In this document: one piece after another, positions 38,818 to 47,299 of the stretch
Layout: the number at the start of each line of letters is the position of its first letter
Position numbering within the stretch: position 1 is the stretch's first letter
DNA from: Tsukamurella asaccharolytica
GTDB lineage: Bacteria; Actinomycetota; Actinomycetes; Mycobacteriales; Mycobacteriaceae
Assembly (NCBI RefSeq): GCF_007858435.1
Contig: NZ_VIGW01000004.1
Coordinates: 310,001 to 374,000 of the forward strand
Direction: 5' to 3'
DNA: 64,000 nucleotides
The notes under the pieces: generated by a model
What the model saw: only the letters and a program-made list of their open reading frames with translations
Told to the model about the DNA's origin: nothing
The model's database searches: none
Made by a program: the position numbers and the translations under genes

Positions 38818-39507
38818 GTGGCGAAACACCGGCTTCAGCCGCAGCCCAGCAAGGGTGCCACCGTCGCCCGCGGTGCACTTGCAGCGAGCGCCGTGACCAT
38901 CGGTACGCTCGCGGTCCCCACCGCCGCCTTCGCGGCGCCGGCGCCGGCGCCGGTCGCGCCACAGGCGAACCCCGCCCCCGCGCCGGGCGTGAACCCCGCC
39001 CCCGCGCCGGGCGTTCGCCCGGCCCCCGCACCGGGCGTGCGGCCCGCCGCGAAGCCGGCGCCGAACGTCGCCACCAGCAACACCGCCGCCCGGCCCAACG
39101 TGGTCAGTGGCGTCGCGATCGCCCCGAAGCCGGGCGTCACCGCCGTCGCCGGCACCCAGCCGGGCGGCGCGAAGGCCAAGGTCGTGCAGGCTGCGCTGTC
39201 GCGCACCGGCCTGCCCTACTCGTACGGCTCCGCCGGCCCCAACGCCTTCGATTGCTCGGGCCTCATCTACTGGTCCATGAAGCAGGCGGGCATCACCGTC
39301 CCGCGCGACAGCTACGGCCAGCTCGGCGGCGGCCGCTCGGTCCCGATCTCGGACCTGCAGGCCGGCGACATCGTCATCTACAACGGCGGCAGCCATGCGG
39401 CGTTGTACATCGGCAACGGCAAGGTCGTGCACTCGGTGAACTACGGAATCCCGGTCAAGGTGAGCCCGCTCAACGAGATGTCGGTCTACTCCGCTCGTCG
39501 CTACTGA
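38818..39507 (+). CDS. Secreted NlpC/P60 peptidoglycan endopeptidase
   Basis: A 229-residue protein. A signal peptide (cleavage after TAAFA, about residue 40) is followed by a low-complexity proline/alanine region with the repeated unit NPAPAPGV, and then an NlpC/P60 domain (about 120-229). The catalytic Cys is in AFDCSGLIYW and the catalytic His in GSHAALYIGNG, with HSVN following. It should cut peptidoglycan stem peptides. The GTG start has AGGAG about 10 nt upstream. It lies directly behind the c-di-AMP riboswitch, so expression should track cell-wall/osmotic state. The proline-rich part may cross the wall. Confidence 0.92.
   Translation: MAKHRLQPQPSKGATVARGALAASAVTIGTLAVPTAAFAAPAPAPVAPQANPAPAPGVNPAPAPGVRPAPAPGVRPAAKPAPNVATSNTAARPNVVSGVAIAPKPGVTAVAGTQPGGAKAKVVQAALSRTGLPYSYGSAGPNAFDCSGLIYWSMKQAGITVPRDSYGQLGGGRSVPISDLQAGDIVIYNGGSHAALYIGNGKVVHSVNYGIPVKVSPLNEMSVYSARRY
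38968..39039 (+). repeat. Three tandem 24-bp repeats in the NlpC/P60 gene
   Basis: Units at 38968-38991, 38992-39015 and 39016-39039 encode NPAPAPGV, NPAPAPGV and RPAPAPGV. The first two differ at a single base, which suggests recent slippage; copy number may vary between strains. Confidence 0.85.
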
Positions 39508-39567
39508 CGTAACCTGGCAGTGATTGCGTTTGCAATCGTGCTCCAGCTTGGAAGGACCTGCTCGGCC

Positions 39568-40611
39568 GTGTCATCGACCTCCCCCTCCCGCTCGCTCCTG
39601 CTGCGGGGTTCCGCCGCATCCGCTGTTGTCGCTCTGGCGGCGGGGCTCGCCGTCACCGGCAGCGCGGCCGCGGATCCCGACACGGCCGATGCCGCGCTCA
39701 AGCAGTACGAGGAGCTCTCCGAGCAGGCCTCCGGGACCAACGAGGCCGCGAAGGCCGCGCAGGAGGACGCCGACAAGGCCACCGCCGCCAAGCGCGTGGC
39801 GGACGGCACGCTCGCGGCGGCGAAGCGTGAGGTCGATGCGGTGCAGGCTCGAAAGGCCGCGCTGCAGCCGCAGATCGACGCGGTGGTCGTCGCGAACTAC
39901 AAGGGCTCGCGCACCAACCGCACCTACGCGCTGCTGGTCAGCGATTCGCCGCAGCAGATGCTCGACCAGATGTCGACCCTCGACTTCGTCAACCGGGACG
40001 TCGTCGCCACCGTCGACGCCTACAAGAAGTCGAAGGCCGCCGCGGACTCCGCGGCGACCCGCGCCGCCGAGGCCGCGAAGTCCGCCGAGGACACCCGCGC
40101 CGAGGCGGAGCGCAAGGCCACCGACCTCAAGCAGAAGAAGTCGCGGCTGGCGCAGGAGATCACCCGGATCAAGGCGATCTACGACCGGCTCAGCGGGGCC
40201 CAGCGCCAGACCCTCATCGGTCCGCCCACCCCCTTCGATCCCAGTAAGGTGCCGCCGGGGAGCACCGCCGAGCTCGGCGCCGTGCGCGCCGCGCTCACCC
40301 GGGTCGGCAGCCCCTACGCCTGGGGCGGTTCCGGCCCCGGCCAGTTCGACTGCTCCGGGCTCATGGTCTGGGCCTATCAGCAGTCCGGGAAGTCGCTGCC
40401 GCGCACCTCGCAGGCGCAGCTCAACGGGGGACGCAAGGTCTCCCGCAGCGAGCTGCAGCCGGGCGACATCATCGTCTACTACTCCGCCGCCACACATGTC
40501 GGCATGTACGTCGGCGACGGAAAGGTCGTGCACGCCTCCACCTTCGGCGTGCCGGTGCAGGTCGTGCCGATCGACTCGGCGGGCCCGTTCAACGCGGCGG
40601 TCCGCTACTAG
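39568..40611 (+). CDS. Secreted NlpC/P60 endopeptidase with coiled coil (RipA-like)
   Basis: A 347-residue protein: signal peptide ending near AAADPDTADA, a long Ala/Lys/Glu coiled coil (about 35-210, with two heptad-rich blocks), then an NlpC/P60 domain with FDCSGLMVWAYQQSGKSLPR and THVGMYVGDGKVVHAS. Coiled coils in RipA/RipC-type proteins hold the enzyme inactive or bind FtsX; such a role is inference. The start is ambiguous: GTG 39568, with GGAAGGA upstream, or GTG 39520 (16 residues longer). It follows the first NlpC gene by about 60 nt and may share its riboswitch-controlled transcript. Confidence 0.9.
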   Translation: MSSTSPSRSLLLRGSAASAVVALAAGLAVTGSAAADPDTADAALKQYEELSEQASGTNEAAKAAQEDADKATAAKRVADGTLAAAKREVDAVQARKAALQPQIDAVVVANYKGSRTNRTYALLVSDSPQQMLDQMSTLDFVNRDVVATVDAYKKSKAAADSAATRAAEAAKSAEDTRAEAERKATDLKQKKSRLAQEITRIKAIYDRLSGAQRQTLIGPPTPFDPSKVPPGSTAELGAVRAALTRVGSPYAWGGSGPGQFDCSGLMVWAYQQSGKSLPRTSQAQLNGGRKVSRSELQPGDIIVYYSAATHVGMYVGDGKVVHASTFGVPVQVVPIDSAGPFNAAVRY

Positions 40612-40661
40612 CCGGTGCGCCCCTGAGCGGCGGCGGGGCCGGCGCCCAGTACGGTTGACGC

Positions 40662-41792
40662 ATGCCGCGCACGCTGCTGGTCACCAACGACTTCCCGCCC
40701 CGCCCCGGAGGCATCCAGACCTACCTCCAGGCCTTCGTCCGGCAGCTGCCCGCCGACGAGCTGGTGGTGTACGCCTCGCGCTGGCGCGGCAGCGAGGAGT
40801 ACGACGCCGCGCAGCCCTTCGAGGTCGTCCGCCACCCGACGACGCTCCTGCTGCCCACGCCCGACGCGTACGCGCGGGCCCGGGATCTGGTGCGCGCGCG
40901 CGACATCGAGACAGTCTGGTTCGGGGCCGCCGCGCCGCTCGCCCTTCTCGGTGCTCCGCTCAAGGACGCCGGGGCGCTGCACACCGTCGCCTCCACGCAC
41001 GGGCACGAGGTGGGCTGGTCGATGCTCCCGCCCTCGCGTGCGTGCCTGCGCCGCATCGGCGATACCACCGACGTGACGACCTACGTGAGCAAGTACACCC
41101 GCGGGCGGTTCGCCGCCGCCTTCGGCCCGCGGGCGGCGCTGGAGCACCTTCCGCCCGGCGTCGACACCGACGTCTTCCGGCCCGACGATGCCGCCCGCTC
41201 GGTCCTGCGCGCCCGCTACGGCCTCGGGGACGACGAGCCCGTCGTGCTGTGCCTGTCGCGCCTGGTGCCGCGGAAGGGGCAGGACGTGCTGATCCGCGCC
41301 CTGCCGCGCATCCGGGCCCGGGTGCCCGGCGCCAGGCTGGTGATCGTGGGCGGCGGCCCCTACGCCGAGACGCTGCACGAACTCGCGCGACGGACCGGCG
41401 TCGACGAGGAGGTGATCTTCACCGGCTCCGTCCCGTTCGACGAGCTCGCGGCGCACCACAACGTCGGCGACGTCTTCGCCATGCCGTGCCGCACGCGCGG
41501 CGCGGGCCTGGACGTCGAGGGCCTCGGCATCGTCTTCCTCGAGGCGTCCGCGACGGGGAAGCCGGTGGTGGCAGGCGATTCCGGAGGTGCGCCCGAGACC
41601 GTGTGGGAGGGCGAGTCGGGCCACGTCGTGCCGGGCCGCGACGTCGAGGCGGTCGCGGACTCCGTCGCGGGACTTCTCGCCGACCCCGACCGCGCCGCGG
41701 CGATGGGCGCCCGCGGGCGGGCGCTCGTGGCCGAGCACTTCGACTGGCGGCGGCTAGGCCACCGCCTGCAGACGCTGCTCAACCCGTACTGA
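40662..41792 (+). CDS. pimB: Phosphatidylinositol mannoside mannosyltransferase (PimB'-like)
   Basis: A 376-residue GT-B glycosyltransferase (GT4). The N domain begins LLVTNDFPPRPGGIQTYLQA. The C domain shows VLCLSRLVPRKGQDVLIRAL, the GGGPY turn, and the donor-site EGLGIVFLEASATGKPVVAG with the E-x7-E pattern. From memory the mycobacterial homologue (Rv2188c) adds the second mannose to phosphatidylinositol monomannoside, the root of PIM, LM and LAM, at the inner leaflet. TACGGT (40650-40655) lies 6 nt before the ATG with no Shine-Dalgarno. Confidence 0.9.
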   Translation: MPRTLLVTNDFPPRPGGIQTYLQAFVRQLPADELVVYASRWRGSEEYDAAQPFEVVRHPTTLLLPTPDAYARARDLVRARDIETVWFGAAAPLALLGAPLKDAGALHTVASTHGHEVGWSMLPPSRACLRRIGDTTDVTTYVSKYTRGRFAAAFGPRAALEHLPPGVDTDVFRPDDAARSVLRARYGLGDDEPVVLCLSRLVPRKGQDVLIRALPRIRARVPGARLVIVGGGPYAETLHELARRTGVDEEVIFTGSVPFDELAAHHNVGDVFAMPCRTRGAGLDVEGLGIVFLEASATGKPVVAGDSGGAPETVWEGESGHVVPGRDVEAVADSVAGLLADPDRAAAMGARGRALVAEHFDWRRLGHRLQTLLNPY

Positions 41793-41821
41793 CCCGCCGG
41801 CCGTGGCTCCGTGCTGGAGGC

Positions 41822-43624
41822 CTACTTGGCGTAGAGCTCGGCGATGTCGTCGGCGTACTTCTGCGAGACGACGTTCCGCTTGACCTTCATCGTCGGCGTC
41901 ATCTCGCCGGTCTCCTCGGAGAAGTCCTCGGGCAGGATGCGGACCTTCTTGATGGCCTCGGCGTTGGAGACCGTCTCGTTCGCGACCGCCACGGCCTTGT
42001 TGACCTCGGCCAGCAGGTCGGGGTCGTTGCGGAGGTCGGAGACAGTGGCCGACGCCGGCTTGCCGTTCGCGGACTTCCACTGCGGGAAGGCCTCCGGATC
42101 GATCGTGACCAGCGCGGCGATGAAGGGCTGCGCATCGCCGACGACCATGGCCTGCGAGATCAGCGGATTACTGCGCAGGGCGTCCTCGAGGCCGGCGGGG
42201 GAGACGTTCTTACCGCCCGCCGTGACGATGAGTTCCTTCTTGCGGCCGGTGATCGACAGGAAGCCGTCGTCGTCGATCGAGCCCAGGTCGCCCGTGCGGA
42301 ACCAACCGTCCTCGAGGGCCGCCTTGGTGGCCTCCTCGTTGCGCCAGTAACCGCGGAAGACGACCGAACCCTTGAGCAGGATCTCGCCGTCCTCGGCGAT
42401 CTTCGCGGCCTGCCCCGCCAGGGGGCGGCCGACGGTGCCGATCTTCTGCGCGCCCTCGACGTTCACGGTGATGGCCGCGGTGGTCTCGGTGAGGCCGTAG
42501 CCCTCCATGACCGTGATGCCGACGCCGCGGAAGAAGTGGCCGAGGCGTGCGCCGAGGGGCGCGCCGCCCGAGATGGCGACCTTGCAGTTCCCGCCGAGGG
42601 CGGCCTTGAGCTTGCCGTAGACCAGCTTGTCGAACAGCGTGTGCTTGGCCTTGAGGAGCAGGCCGGCGCCGCCGGCGTCCTTGGCCTGGCTGTATTCGAT
42701 CGCCGTCCGCACGGCGGCGTCGAAGATCTTGCCCTTGCCACCGTCGACGGCGCTCTGCTGCGCGGAGGCGAAGACCTTCTCGAAGACGCGCGGCACCGAC
42801 AGGATCAGCGTGGGCTTGAAGATCGAGAACTGCGGCACCAGGTTCTTGGTGTCGTGGAAGTGGCCGACGACCGCGCCGCCCTTGAAGCAGGCGATGTTCA
42901 CGGCGCGGGCCAGCACGTGTGCCAGCGGCAGGAACATCACGGTCGAGCCGCCGCGGATGGCCTCGCCGAAGGGCGAGGCGAGGATGGCGTCGGCCTCGCT
43001 CATGAGGTTCGAGTGCATGAGCTCGCAACCCTTGGGGCGGCCCGTCGTGCCCGAGGTGTAGATCAGCGTCGCGAGGTCGTCGGCCTTCACGCCGGCGCGG
43101 CCGGCGTGGACCTGCTCGTCCGTGACGTCAGCACCCTCCGCGGTGAGCGTCTCGACCGCGCCCTTCTCGCCGTCCGCCGGCTCGATCTGCAGGACCCGCT
43201 GCACCGAGCGCAGGTCCTTCAGCTCGGCGACCTCGGCGGCCTGCTTCGGGCCCTCGATGATCATCAGTACGGCGCCGGAATCCTCGAGGATCCAGTCGAT
43301 CTGGCCCGACGAGCTGGTCTCGTAGACGGGGACGGTGACGGCGCCGACGGCCCAGATGGCGAAGTCGATGAGCGGCCACTCGTAGCGGGTGGAGGACACC
43401 AGCGCGACGCGGTCGCCGGGCGCGACGCCCTGCGCCACGAGCCCCTTGGCGACGCCGAGGATCTCCTGCGCGTACTGCTTGGAGGTCACCGGTTCCCAGG
43501 TACCCCCGACGAGGCGCTTGATCCGGACGCTGTCCGGGTCCGTGCGGGCCACATCGAAGACGACGTCGACCGTGGAGGCCGAGGGGTCGATGGTGTAGTT
43601 GGCGGGAACGCTGATCTCGCGCAC
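41822..43624 (-). CDS. fadD15: Long-chain fatty-acid-CoA ligase (FadD15-like)
   Basis: A 600-residue adenylate-forming enzyme. The P-loop-like motif is TLIYTSGTTGRPKG. The A5/A8 regions are EGYGLTETTAAITVN and GWFRTGDLGSIDDDGFLSI, followed by GRKKELIVTAGGKNVSP. The C-terminal lysine near TPTMKVKRN completes the thioester half-reaction. It activates long-chain fatty acids with CoA. GTG 43624 has GGAGGA five bases upstream, and the resulting length equals M. tuberculosis FadD15 as I remember it. Confidence 0.92.
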   Translation of the reverse strand: MREISVPANYTIDPSASTVDVVFDVARTDPDSVRIKRLVGGTWEPVTSKQYAQEILGVAKGLVAQGVAPGDRVALVSSTRYEWPLIDFAIWAVGAVTVPVYETSSSGQIDWILEDSGAVLMIIEGPKQAAEVAELKDLRSVQRVLQIEPADGEKGAVETLTAEGADVTDEQVHAGRAGVKADDLATLIYTSGTTGRPKGCELMHSNLMSEADAILASPFGEAIRGGSTVMFLPLAHVLARAVNIACFKGGAVVGHFHDTKNLVPQFSIFKPTLILSVPRVFEKVFASAQQSAVDGGKGKIFDAAVRTAIEYSQAKDAGGAGLLLKAKHTLFDKLVYGKLKAALGGNCKVAISGGAPLGARLGHFFRGVGITVMEGYGLTETTAAITVNVEGAQKIGTVGRPLAGQAAKIAEDGEILLKGSVVFRGYWRNEEATKAALEDGWFRTGDLGSIDDDGFLSITGRKKELIVTAGGKNVSPAGLEDALRSNPLISQAMVVGDAQPFIAALVTIDPEAFPQWKSANGKPASATVSDLRNDPDLLAEVNKAVAVANETVSNAEAIKKVRILPEDFSEETGEMTPTMKVKRNVVSQKYADDIAELYAK

Positions 43625-43747
43625 AAATCCTCCGGGTCGCAAATCGGTGGTCTTGTGGTGAACCTTACACCGCTGCTCAAGGCGCGTTCCGCGCCCGATC
43701 GCACCCGGCACCGTCCGCCTCGGGGCCTGATGTGTGAAGCTTAGGGG

Positions 43748-44140
43748 GTGAGCACCATCCAAGTGGCCGACGTCGCCTTCGTCGCCGCCCACCCGAGTGC
43801 CGTGGCCGCCGCGATGGCGGGCGCGCAGCGGTGGCGCGGCTGGTTCCCCGACCTGCGACTGACCGTCACCGAGGACCGGGGCGAGAAGGGGATCCGGTGG
43901 AGGGTCGACGGCGCCGTCGCCGGGACCTCGGAGTTCTGGATCGAGCCGCATCTCGACGGGAGCCTGCTCCACTACTTCCTGCACGCCGAGCCGTCGGCGC
44001 CCATGACCCCCGAACAGATCGTCGCCGACGTGCGCGCGCGCCGGGTCCGCGGGCACGACGTCATGTTCGACGTGAAGTTCACGGCGGAGGACGGCCGCGT
44101 CCTGGGTGGGCCCGCTGCCGGGGAGGTGGAGCGTGTCTGA
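43748..44140 (+). CDS. SRPBCC (START/Bet v1-like) family protein
   Basis: A 130-residue hydrophobic-cavity fold: N-terminal strand TIQVADVAFVAAHPSAVAAA, central WRGWFPDLRLTVTEDRGEKG, strand WRVDGAVAGTSEFWIEP and helical LLHYFLHAEP. It may bind a lipid or polyketide-like ligand; the ligand is unknown. First gene of an operon whose next stop/start overlaps by 8 bp. From memory it matches Rv2186c. Confidence 0.75.
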   Translation: MSTIQVADVAFVAAHPSAVAAAMAGAQRWRGWFPDLRLTVTEDRGEKGIRWRVDGAVAGTSEFWIEPHLDGSLLHYFLHAEPSAPMTPEQIVADVRARRVRGHDVMFDVKFTAEDGRVLGGPAAGEVERV

Positions 44141-44597
44141 CGCGGAGCGCACCCGCGAATCCATCGTCATCGCGGCGCCGCCGGAGCGGATCATGGCCGC
44201 GATCTCCGCGTTCGACCGTTACCCCGAGTGGGTCTCCGCGGCGCGCGCGGTCACCGTCCTCGAGACCACGGCCGATGGGCTGCCCCGGCGCGTGCGCTTC
44301 GTGCTGGAGGAGGGCTTCCTCCACGACACCTACGAACTCGAGTACCGCTGGGCGCCCGGCGGCCGGTCCGTCGAGTGGGATCTCGCGTCGAGCACGCTGC
44401 AGAGCAGCCAGCACGGCCGGTACGACCTGACGCCCAGCGCCGACGGTGCCGGCACCACCGTCACCTACACGCTCGAGGTGACGCTGCAGATCCCGATGCT
44501 CGGCAGGCTCCGGCGCAAGGCGGAGAAGGCGATCACCGACACCGCCCTCAAGGAGCTCAAGCGCCACGTCGAGGGCGAGTCGGCGGCCGGAGCCTGA
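44133..44597 (+). CDS. SRPBCC family protein (TB16.3-like)
   Basis: A 154-residue protein with the same fold as its neighbour: RESIVIAAPPERIMAAISAF, YPEWVSAARAVTVLE, VRFVLEEGFLHDTYELEYRW and a C-terminal helix MLGRLRRKAEKAITDTALKE. It overlaps the previous gene by 8 bp (GTGTCTGA) with GGGAGG in front. From memory the M. tuberculosis homologue Rv2185c is TB16.3; function unknown. Two SRPBCC genes in tandem suggest a heterodimer or duplicated ligand-binding role. Confidence 0.8.
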   Translation: MSDAERTRESIVIAAPPERIMAAISAFDRYPEWVSAARAVTVLETTADGLPRRVRFVLEEGFLHDTYELEYRWAPGGRSVEWDLASSTLQSSQHGRYDLTPSADGAGTTVTYTLEVTLQIPMLGRLRRKAEKAITDTALKELKRHVEGESAAGA

Positions 44598-45826
44598 TGT
44601 CCGGGGAGGGCGCCGCGACCCGCCTGCTGTTGGTGTCCGGCGCCGGGGGAGCGGGCCGGACCACGCTGGCCACCGCGCTCGCGGGCCGCGCCGCCGGGCG
44701 CGGACGCACGCTGCTCGTCACCGTCGGGAGGGCGGTCGACCCGCTCCTGGCCGACGGGACCGGGCCTTTCGACCACGTGCACCTCAACCCCGTCGAGCTG
44801 CTCGCGCAGTGGTGGGAGGGCCTGTCCGCCACCGTCCGCGCCGGTCGCGGCCTGGCCGGCGGCGCCGCCGACCCGGGGGGCGCGGGCTTCGATCCCTTCG
44901 CGCTGGAACCACCCGAGCTGACGGGCCTCGCCGACGCCGAACACGTCCTCGTGCTCCGCGCGATCGTCGGGCACGTCGAGTCGGGCGCCTACCGCACCGT
45001 CGTCGTCGACGGGCCCGCCTTCGACGGCCTCGTCTCCCTGCTCACCGCTCCGGCGTCGCTGGCGGCATACCTCGAGCGGGTCTGGCCGCGGCACGTGCGG
45101 CTCTCCGGGCCGGCCGCCGGTCCGGCCGCGGGTTCCCTCGCCGCGCTGCTCCTCGCCGAGCCGGTCGCGGGGCTCGCGGACCGGCTGTCCGCGTTCGTCG
45201 CCGACCGCGCGGCCCTCGAGCTGGTGCACGTGGTCACCGGTGATGCCGGCCGCGCCGCACGGGCGCGGGAGGAGCTCGCCGCGCTCGAGGTACTGGGGCT
45301 GCGCCCGGTGGCGCTGGTGCTCAACCGGATGATCGACGTCGACGGCCGGTTCGCGCTCGACCTGCCCCACCCGGCGGTGCGGCTGGTGCGGACGCGGGTC
45401 GCCGGGCAGGACGATGCGCGGGAGGTGCTCGCCCAGGTGTCGACGGTGCTCGAGCGCCCGGTCATCGAGGCCGCCGAGGCGGCCGATCCGGTGCAGTCCG
45501 CCGCCGCCGCGGTGGCGCTGGCCTGGGACGCGGACGCGATCCTCGACGCGGAGCCCGTGAGCGTGCCCGCCCCCGAAGTACGCCCGACGGGCGGCGCCGG
45601 CCTCGACGCGCGGTACGAATGGTCGGTCGCGCTGCCGCTCGTGGACCCGACGACGATCGGGCTCGGCCGGGTCGAGGAGGACGTCGTCGTCGAAGCCCAG
45701 GGTGTGCGGCGCCGGATCCGGCTACCGTCGGTGCTGCGCCGCTGCGTCGTGGCAGGCGCCACCTACGAGGAAGGGGAGCTGCGCGTGGGCTTCGTTCCCG
45801 ATCCGGAGGTGTGGCCCGGTGGCTGA
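44597..45826 (+). CDS. ArsA/ParA-like ATPase with a degenerate P-loop
   Basis: A 409-residue protein with an N-terminal P-loop NTPase fold. The Walker A position reads GAGGAGRTTLA: the signature lysine of the deviant motif is alanine and the key Walker A lysine is arginine, so ATP hydrolysis is doubtful. Walker B-like YRTVVVDGPAFDGL follows. The C-terminal part (VALPLVDPTTIGLGRVEEDV, VVAGATYEEGELRVGFVPD) looks like the small beta domain seen at the end of actinobacterial ArsA proteins. Overlaps the previous gene by one base and the next by 8. From memory, position matches Rv2184c. Confidence 0.75.
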   Translation: MSGEGAATRLLLVSGAGGAGRTTLATALAGRAAGRGRTLLVTVGRAVDPLLADGTGPFDHVHLNPVELLAQWWEGLSATVRAGRGLAGGAADPGGAGFDPFALEPPELTGLADAEHVLVLRAIVGHVESGAYRTVVVDGPAFDGLVSLLTAPASLAAYLERVWPRHVRLSGPAAGPAAGSLAALLLAEPVAGLADRLSAFVADRAALELVHVVTGDAGRAARAREELAALEVLGLRPVALVLNRMIDVDGRFALDLPHPAVRLVRTRVAGQDDAREVLAQVSTVLERPVIEAAEAADPVQSAAAAVALAWDADAILDAEPVSVPAPEVRPTGGAGLDARYEWSVALPLVDPTTIGLGRVEEDVVVEAQGVRRRIRLPSVLRRCVVAGATYEEGELRVGFVPDPEVWPGG

Positions 45827-46277
45827 CCCCACCCCCGACCCCTCCGAGGAGTTCCTCGCCTCCGCGGCGCGCCTGTTCGAGACCGCCCGTCCCTGGATCG
45901 CCGCGGCCCTCGCCGAGCATTCGGCGCATCGCGAGGGCGACCCCGGCGCGTGCCGGCTGTGCGCCCTCGGCGGCGCCGTCGCCCGGAATCTCGAGCCCTT
46001 CGCCGCCGAGGCCTCGAAGTCCTTGGGGCACTTCGCCGACGAGGTGCTGGCCGATCTCCTCCGGCTCGCCGAGGAGCTGCTGGGCAGCGCCCGGACCGCC
46101 GCGGCGGCCGTCGCCGCCGACTACCTCGCCACCGTGAACCCCGCGGACCCGGCCGAGTCCGCCGCGGCGGACTCCCGGGACGTCGCCGACCCGGATTCCG
46201 CACCGCCGGCGCAGGCCGGGGGGTACGAACGCATCGACATCCGGCTCGCGGACCCCGGGGAGGACGAGCGGCGATGA
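45819..46277 (+). CDS. Hypothetical protein (Rv2183c-like position)
   Basis: A 152-residue, mostly helical protein: EEFLASAARLFETARPWIAA, a CRLC pair near residue 46, and FAAEASKSLGHFADEVLADL with heptad-like spacing. The C terminus is acidic and Pro/Ala-rich. No signal peptide. The start overlaps the ATPase stop by 8 bp, and its stop overlaps the glucokinase ATG by 4 bp (ATGA), so it is translated as part of the operon. Function unknown. Confidence 0.75.
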   Translation: MADPTPDPSEEFLASAARLFETARPWIAAALAEHSAHREGDPGACRLCALGGAVARNLEPFAAEASKSLGHFADEVLADLLRLAEELLGSARTAAAAVAADYLATVNPADPAESAAADSRDVADPDSAPPAQAGGYERIDIRLADPGEDERR

Positions 46278-47224
46278 CGCTGACGATCGGCATCGACATC
46301 GGCGGAACCTCGGTCCGCGCGGCCGTCGTGACGGACGACGGCACCGTCGTCGACACCGCCCGGGCGGAGACGCCGCGCAGTGCCGCCGCGCTCGAGCGCT
46401 GCCTCGACCGCGTGGTGCAGGAACTGTGCGTCGAGCACGACGTGCGGGCCGTCGGCCTCGCCGTCGCGGGCTTCCTCGACCCGAGCCGGCAGTACGTCTC
46501 GTTCGCGCCGCACCTGCCGTGGCGCGACGCCGCGGTGCCCGCCGAGATGGCGAAGCGGATCGGCCTGCCGGTGATCATGGAGCACGACGCGAACTCCGCC
46601 GCGTGGGCCGAGTTCGTCCACGGCCCGGCGCGGCAGTCGAAGGTCACCTGCGTGCTCGCGCTCGGCACCGGCATCGGCGCGGGCCTGCTCATCGACGGGC
46701 GGCTCTACCGGGGTGCCTACGGCGTCGCGCCGGAGCTGGGCCACCTGCAGGTGGTGCCCGACGGTCGGCCGTGCGACTGCGGTAAGCGGGGGTGCTGGGA
46801 GCGGTACTGCAGCGGCACCGCCCTGGTGGAGACCGCGATCGACCTGATGGGGCCGAAGGGCTCGCACGGCGTGCTCCTCGCGCGGGAGCTCGCCGACGAT
46901 CCGGGCTCGCTGACGGGGCGCAAGGTGGCCGCCGCCGCCGAGGCCGGCGACCCCGTGGCGCAGGAGGCAGTGGGGGAGCTGGCCCGCTGGCTGGGCGTGG
47001 GCCTGGCGATGGTCAGCGACGTCTTCGACCCGGACCTGATCATCCTGTCCGGCGGCGTCGGCGCCTCGTCGCGCCTGTTCCTCGACGACGCCCGGGACCA
47101 GTACGCGCAGCAGCTCACCGGTGGGAAGTATCGCCGCAAGGCCCGCATCCGCGCCACCGAGCTGGGCGAGCGCGCCGGGATGCTCGGCGCCGCGGCGCTC
47201 GCGCGGGACGCGGTGCGGGCCTGA
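46274..47224 (+). CDS. glk: ROK-family glucokinase
   Basis: A 316-residue sugar kinase. The ATP phosphate-binding start is IGIDIGGTSVRAAVV, and the catalytic block is IMEHDANSAAWAEF, where D is the general base. LALGTGIGAGLLIDG and the ROK zinc site CDCGKRGCWE follow (H and three Cys). Glucose is the likely acceptor, based on the family and its conserved position in corynebacteria; another hexose is possible. ATGA overlap with the previous gene. No helix-turn-helix domain, so it is a kinase rather than a ROK repressor. Confidence 0.9.
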   Translation: MTLTIGIDIGGTSVRAAVVTDDGTVVDTARAETPRSAAALERCLDRVVQELCVEHDVRAVGLAVAGFLDPSRQYVSFAPHLPWRDAAVPAEMAKRIGLPVIMEHDANSAAWAEFVHGPARQSKVTCVLALGTGIGAGLLIDGRLYRGAYGVAPELGHLQVVPDGRPCDCGKRGCWERYCSGTALVETAIDLMGPKGSHGVLLARELADDPGSLTGRKVAAAAEAGDPVAQEAVGELARWLGVGLAMVSDVFDPDLIILSGGVGASSRLFLDDARDQYAQQLTGGKYRRKARIRATELGERAGMLGAAALARDAVRA

Positions 47225-47299
47225 TCGCCCGGCGGGCGGGATGCGTCGTCGGTAGAGTGAGACGCAGCACGTCGGATCGTGAATCGAGAGCTGGGCGAC

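Noticed and set aside
38968-39039. CRISPR-like direct repeats
   Set aside because: The 24-bp units are adjacent with no spacers and encode NPAPAPGV inside an open reading frame.
39524-43744. Very long open frame (about 1400 codons) across the NlpC, pimB and fadD15 genes
   Set aside because: It is another frame of three well-supported genes, partly antisense, with Arg/Pro/Ala-rich composition typical of GC-rich shadow frames and no domain.
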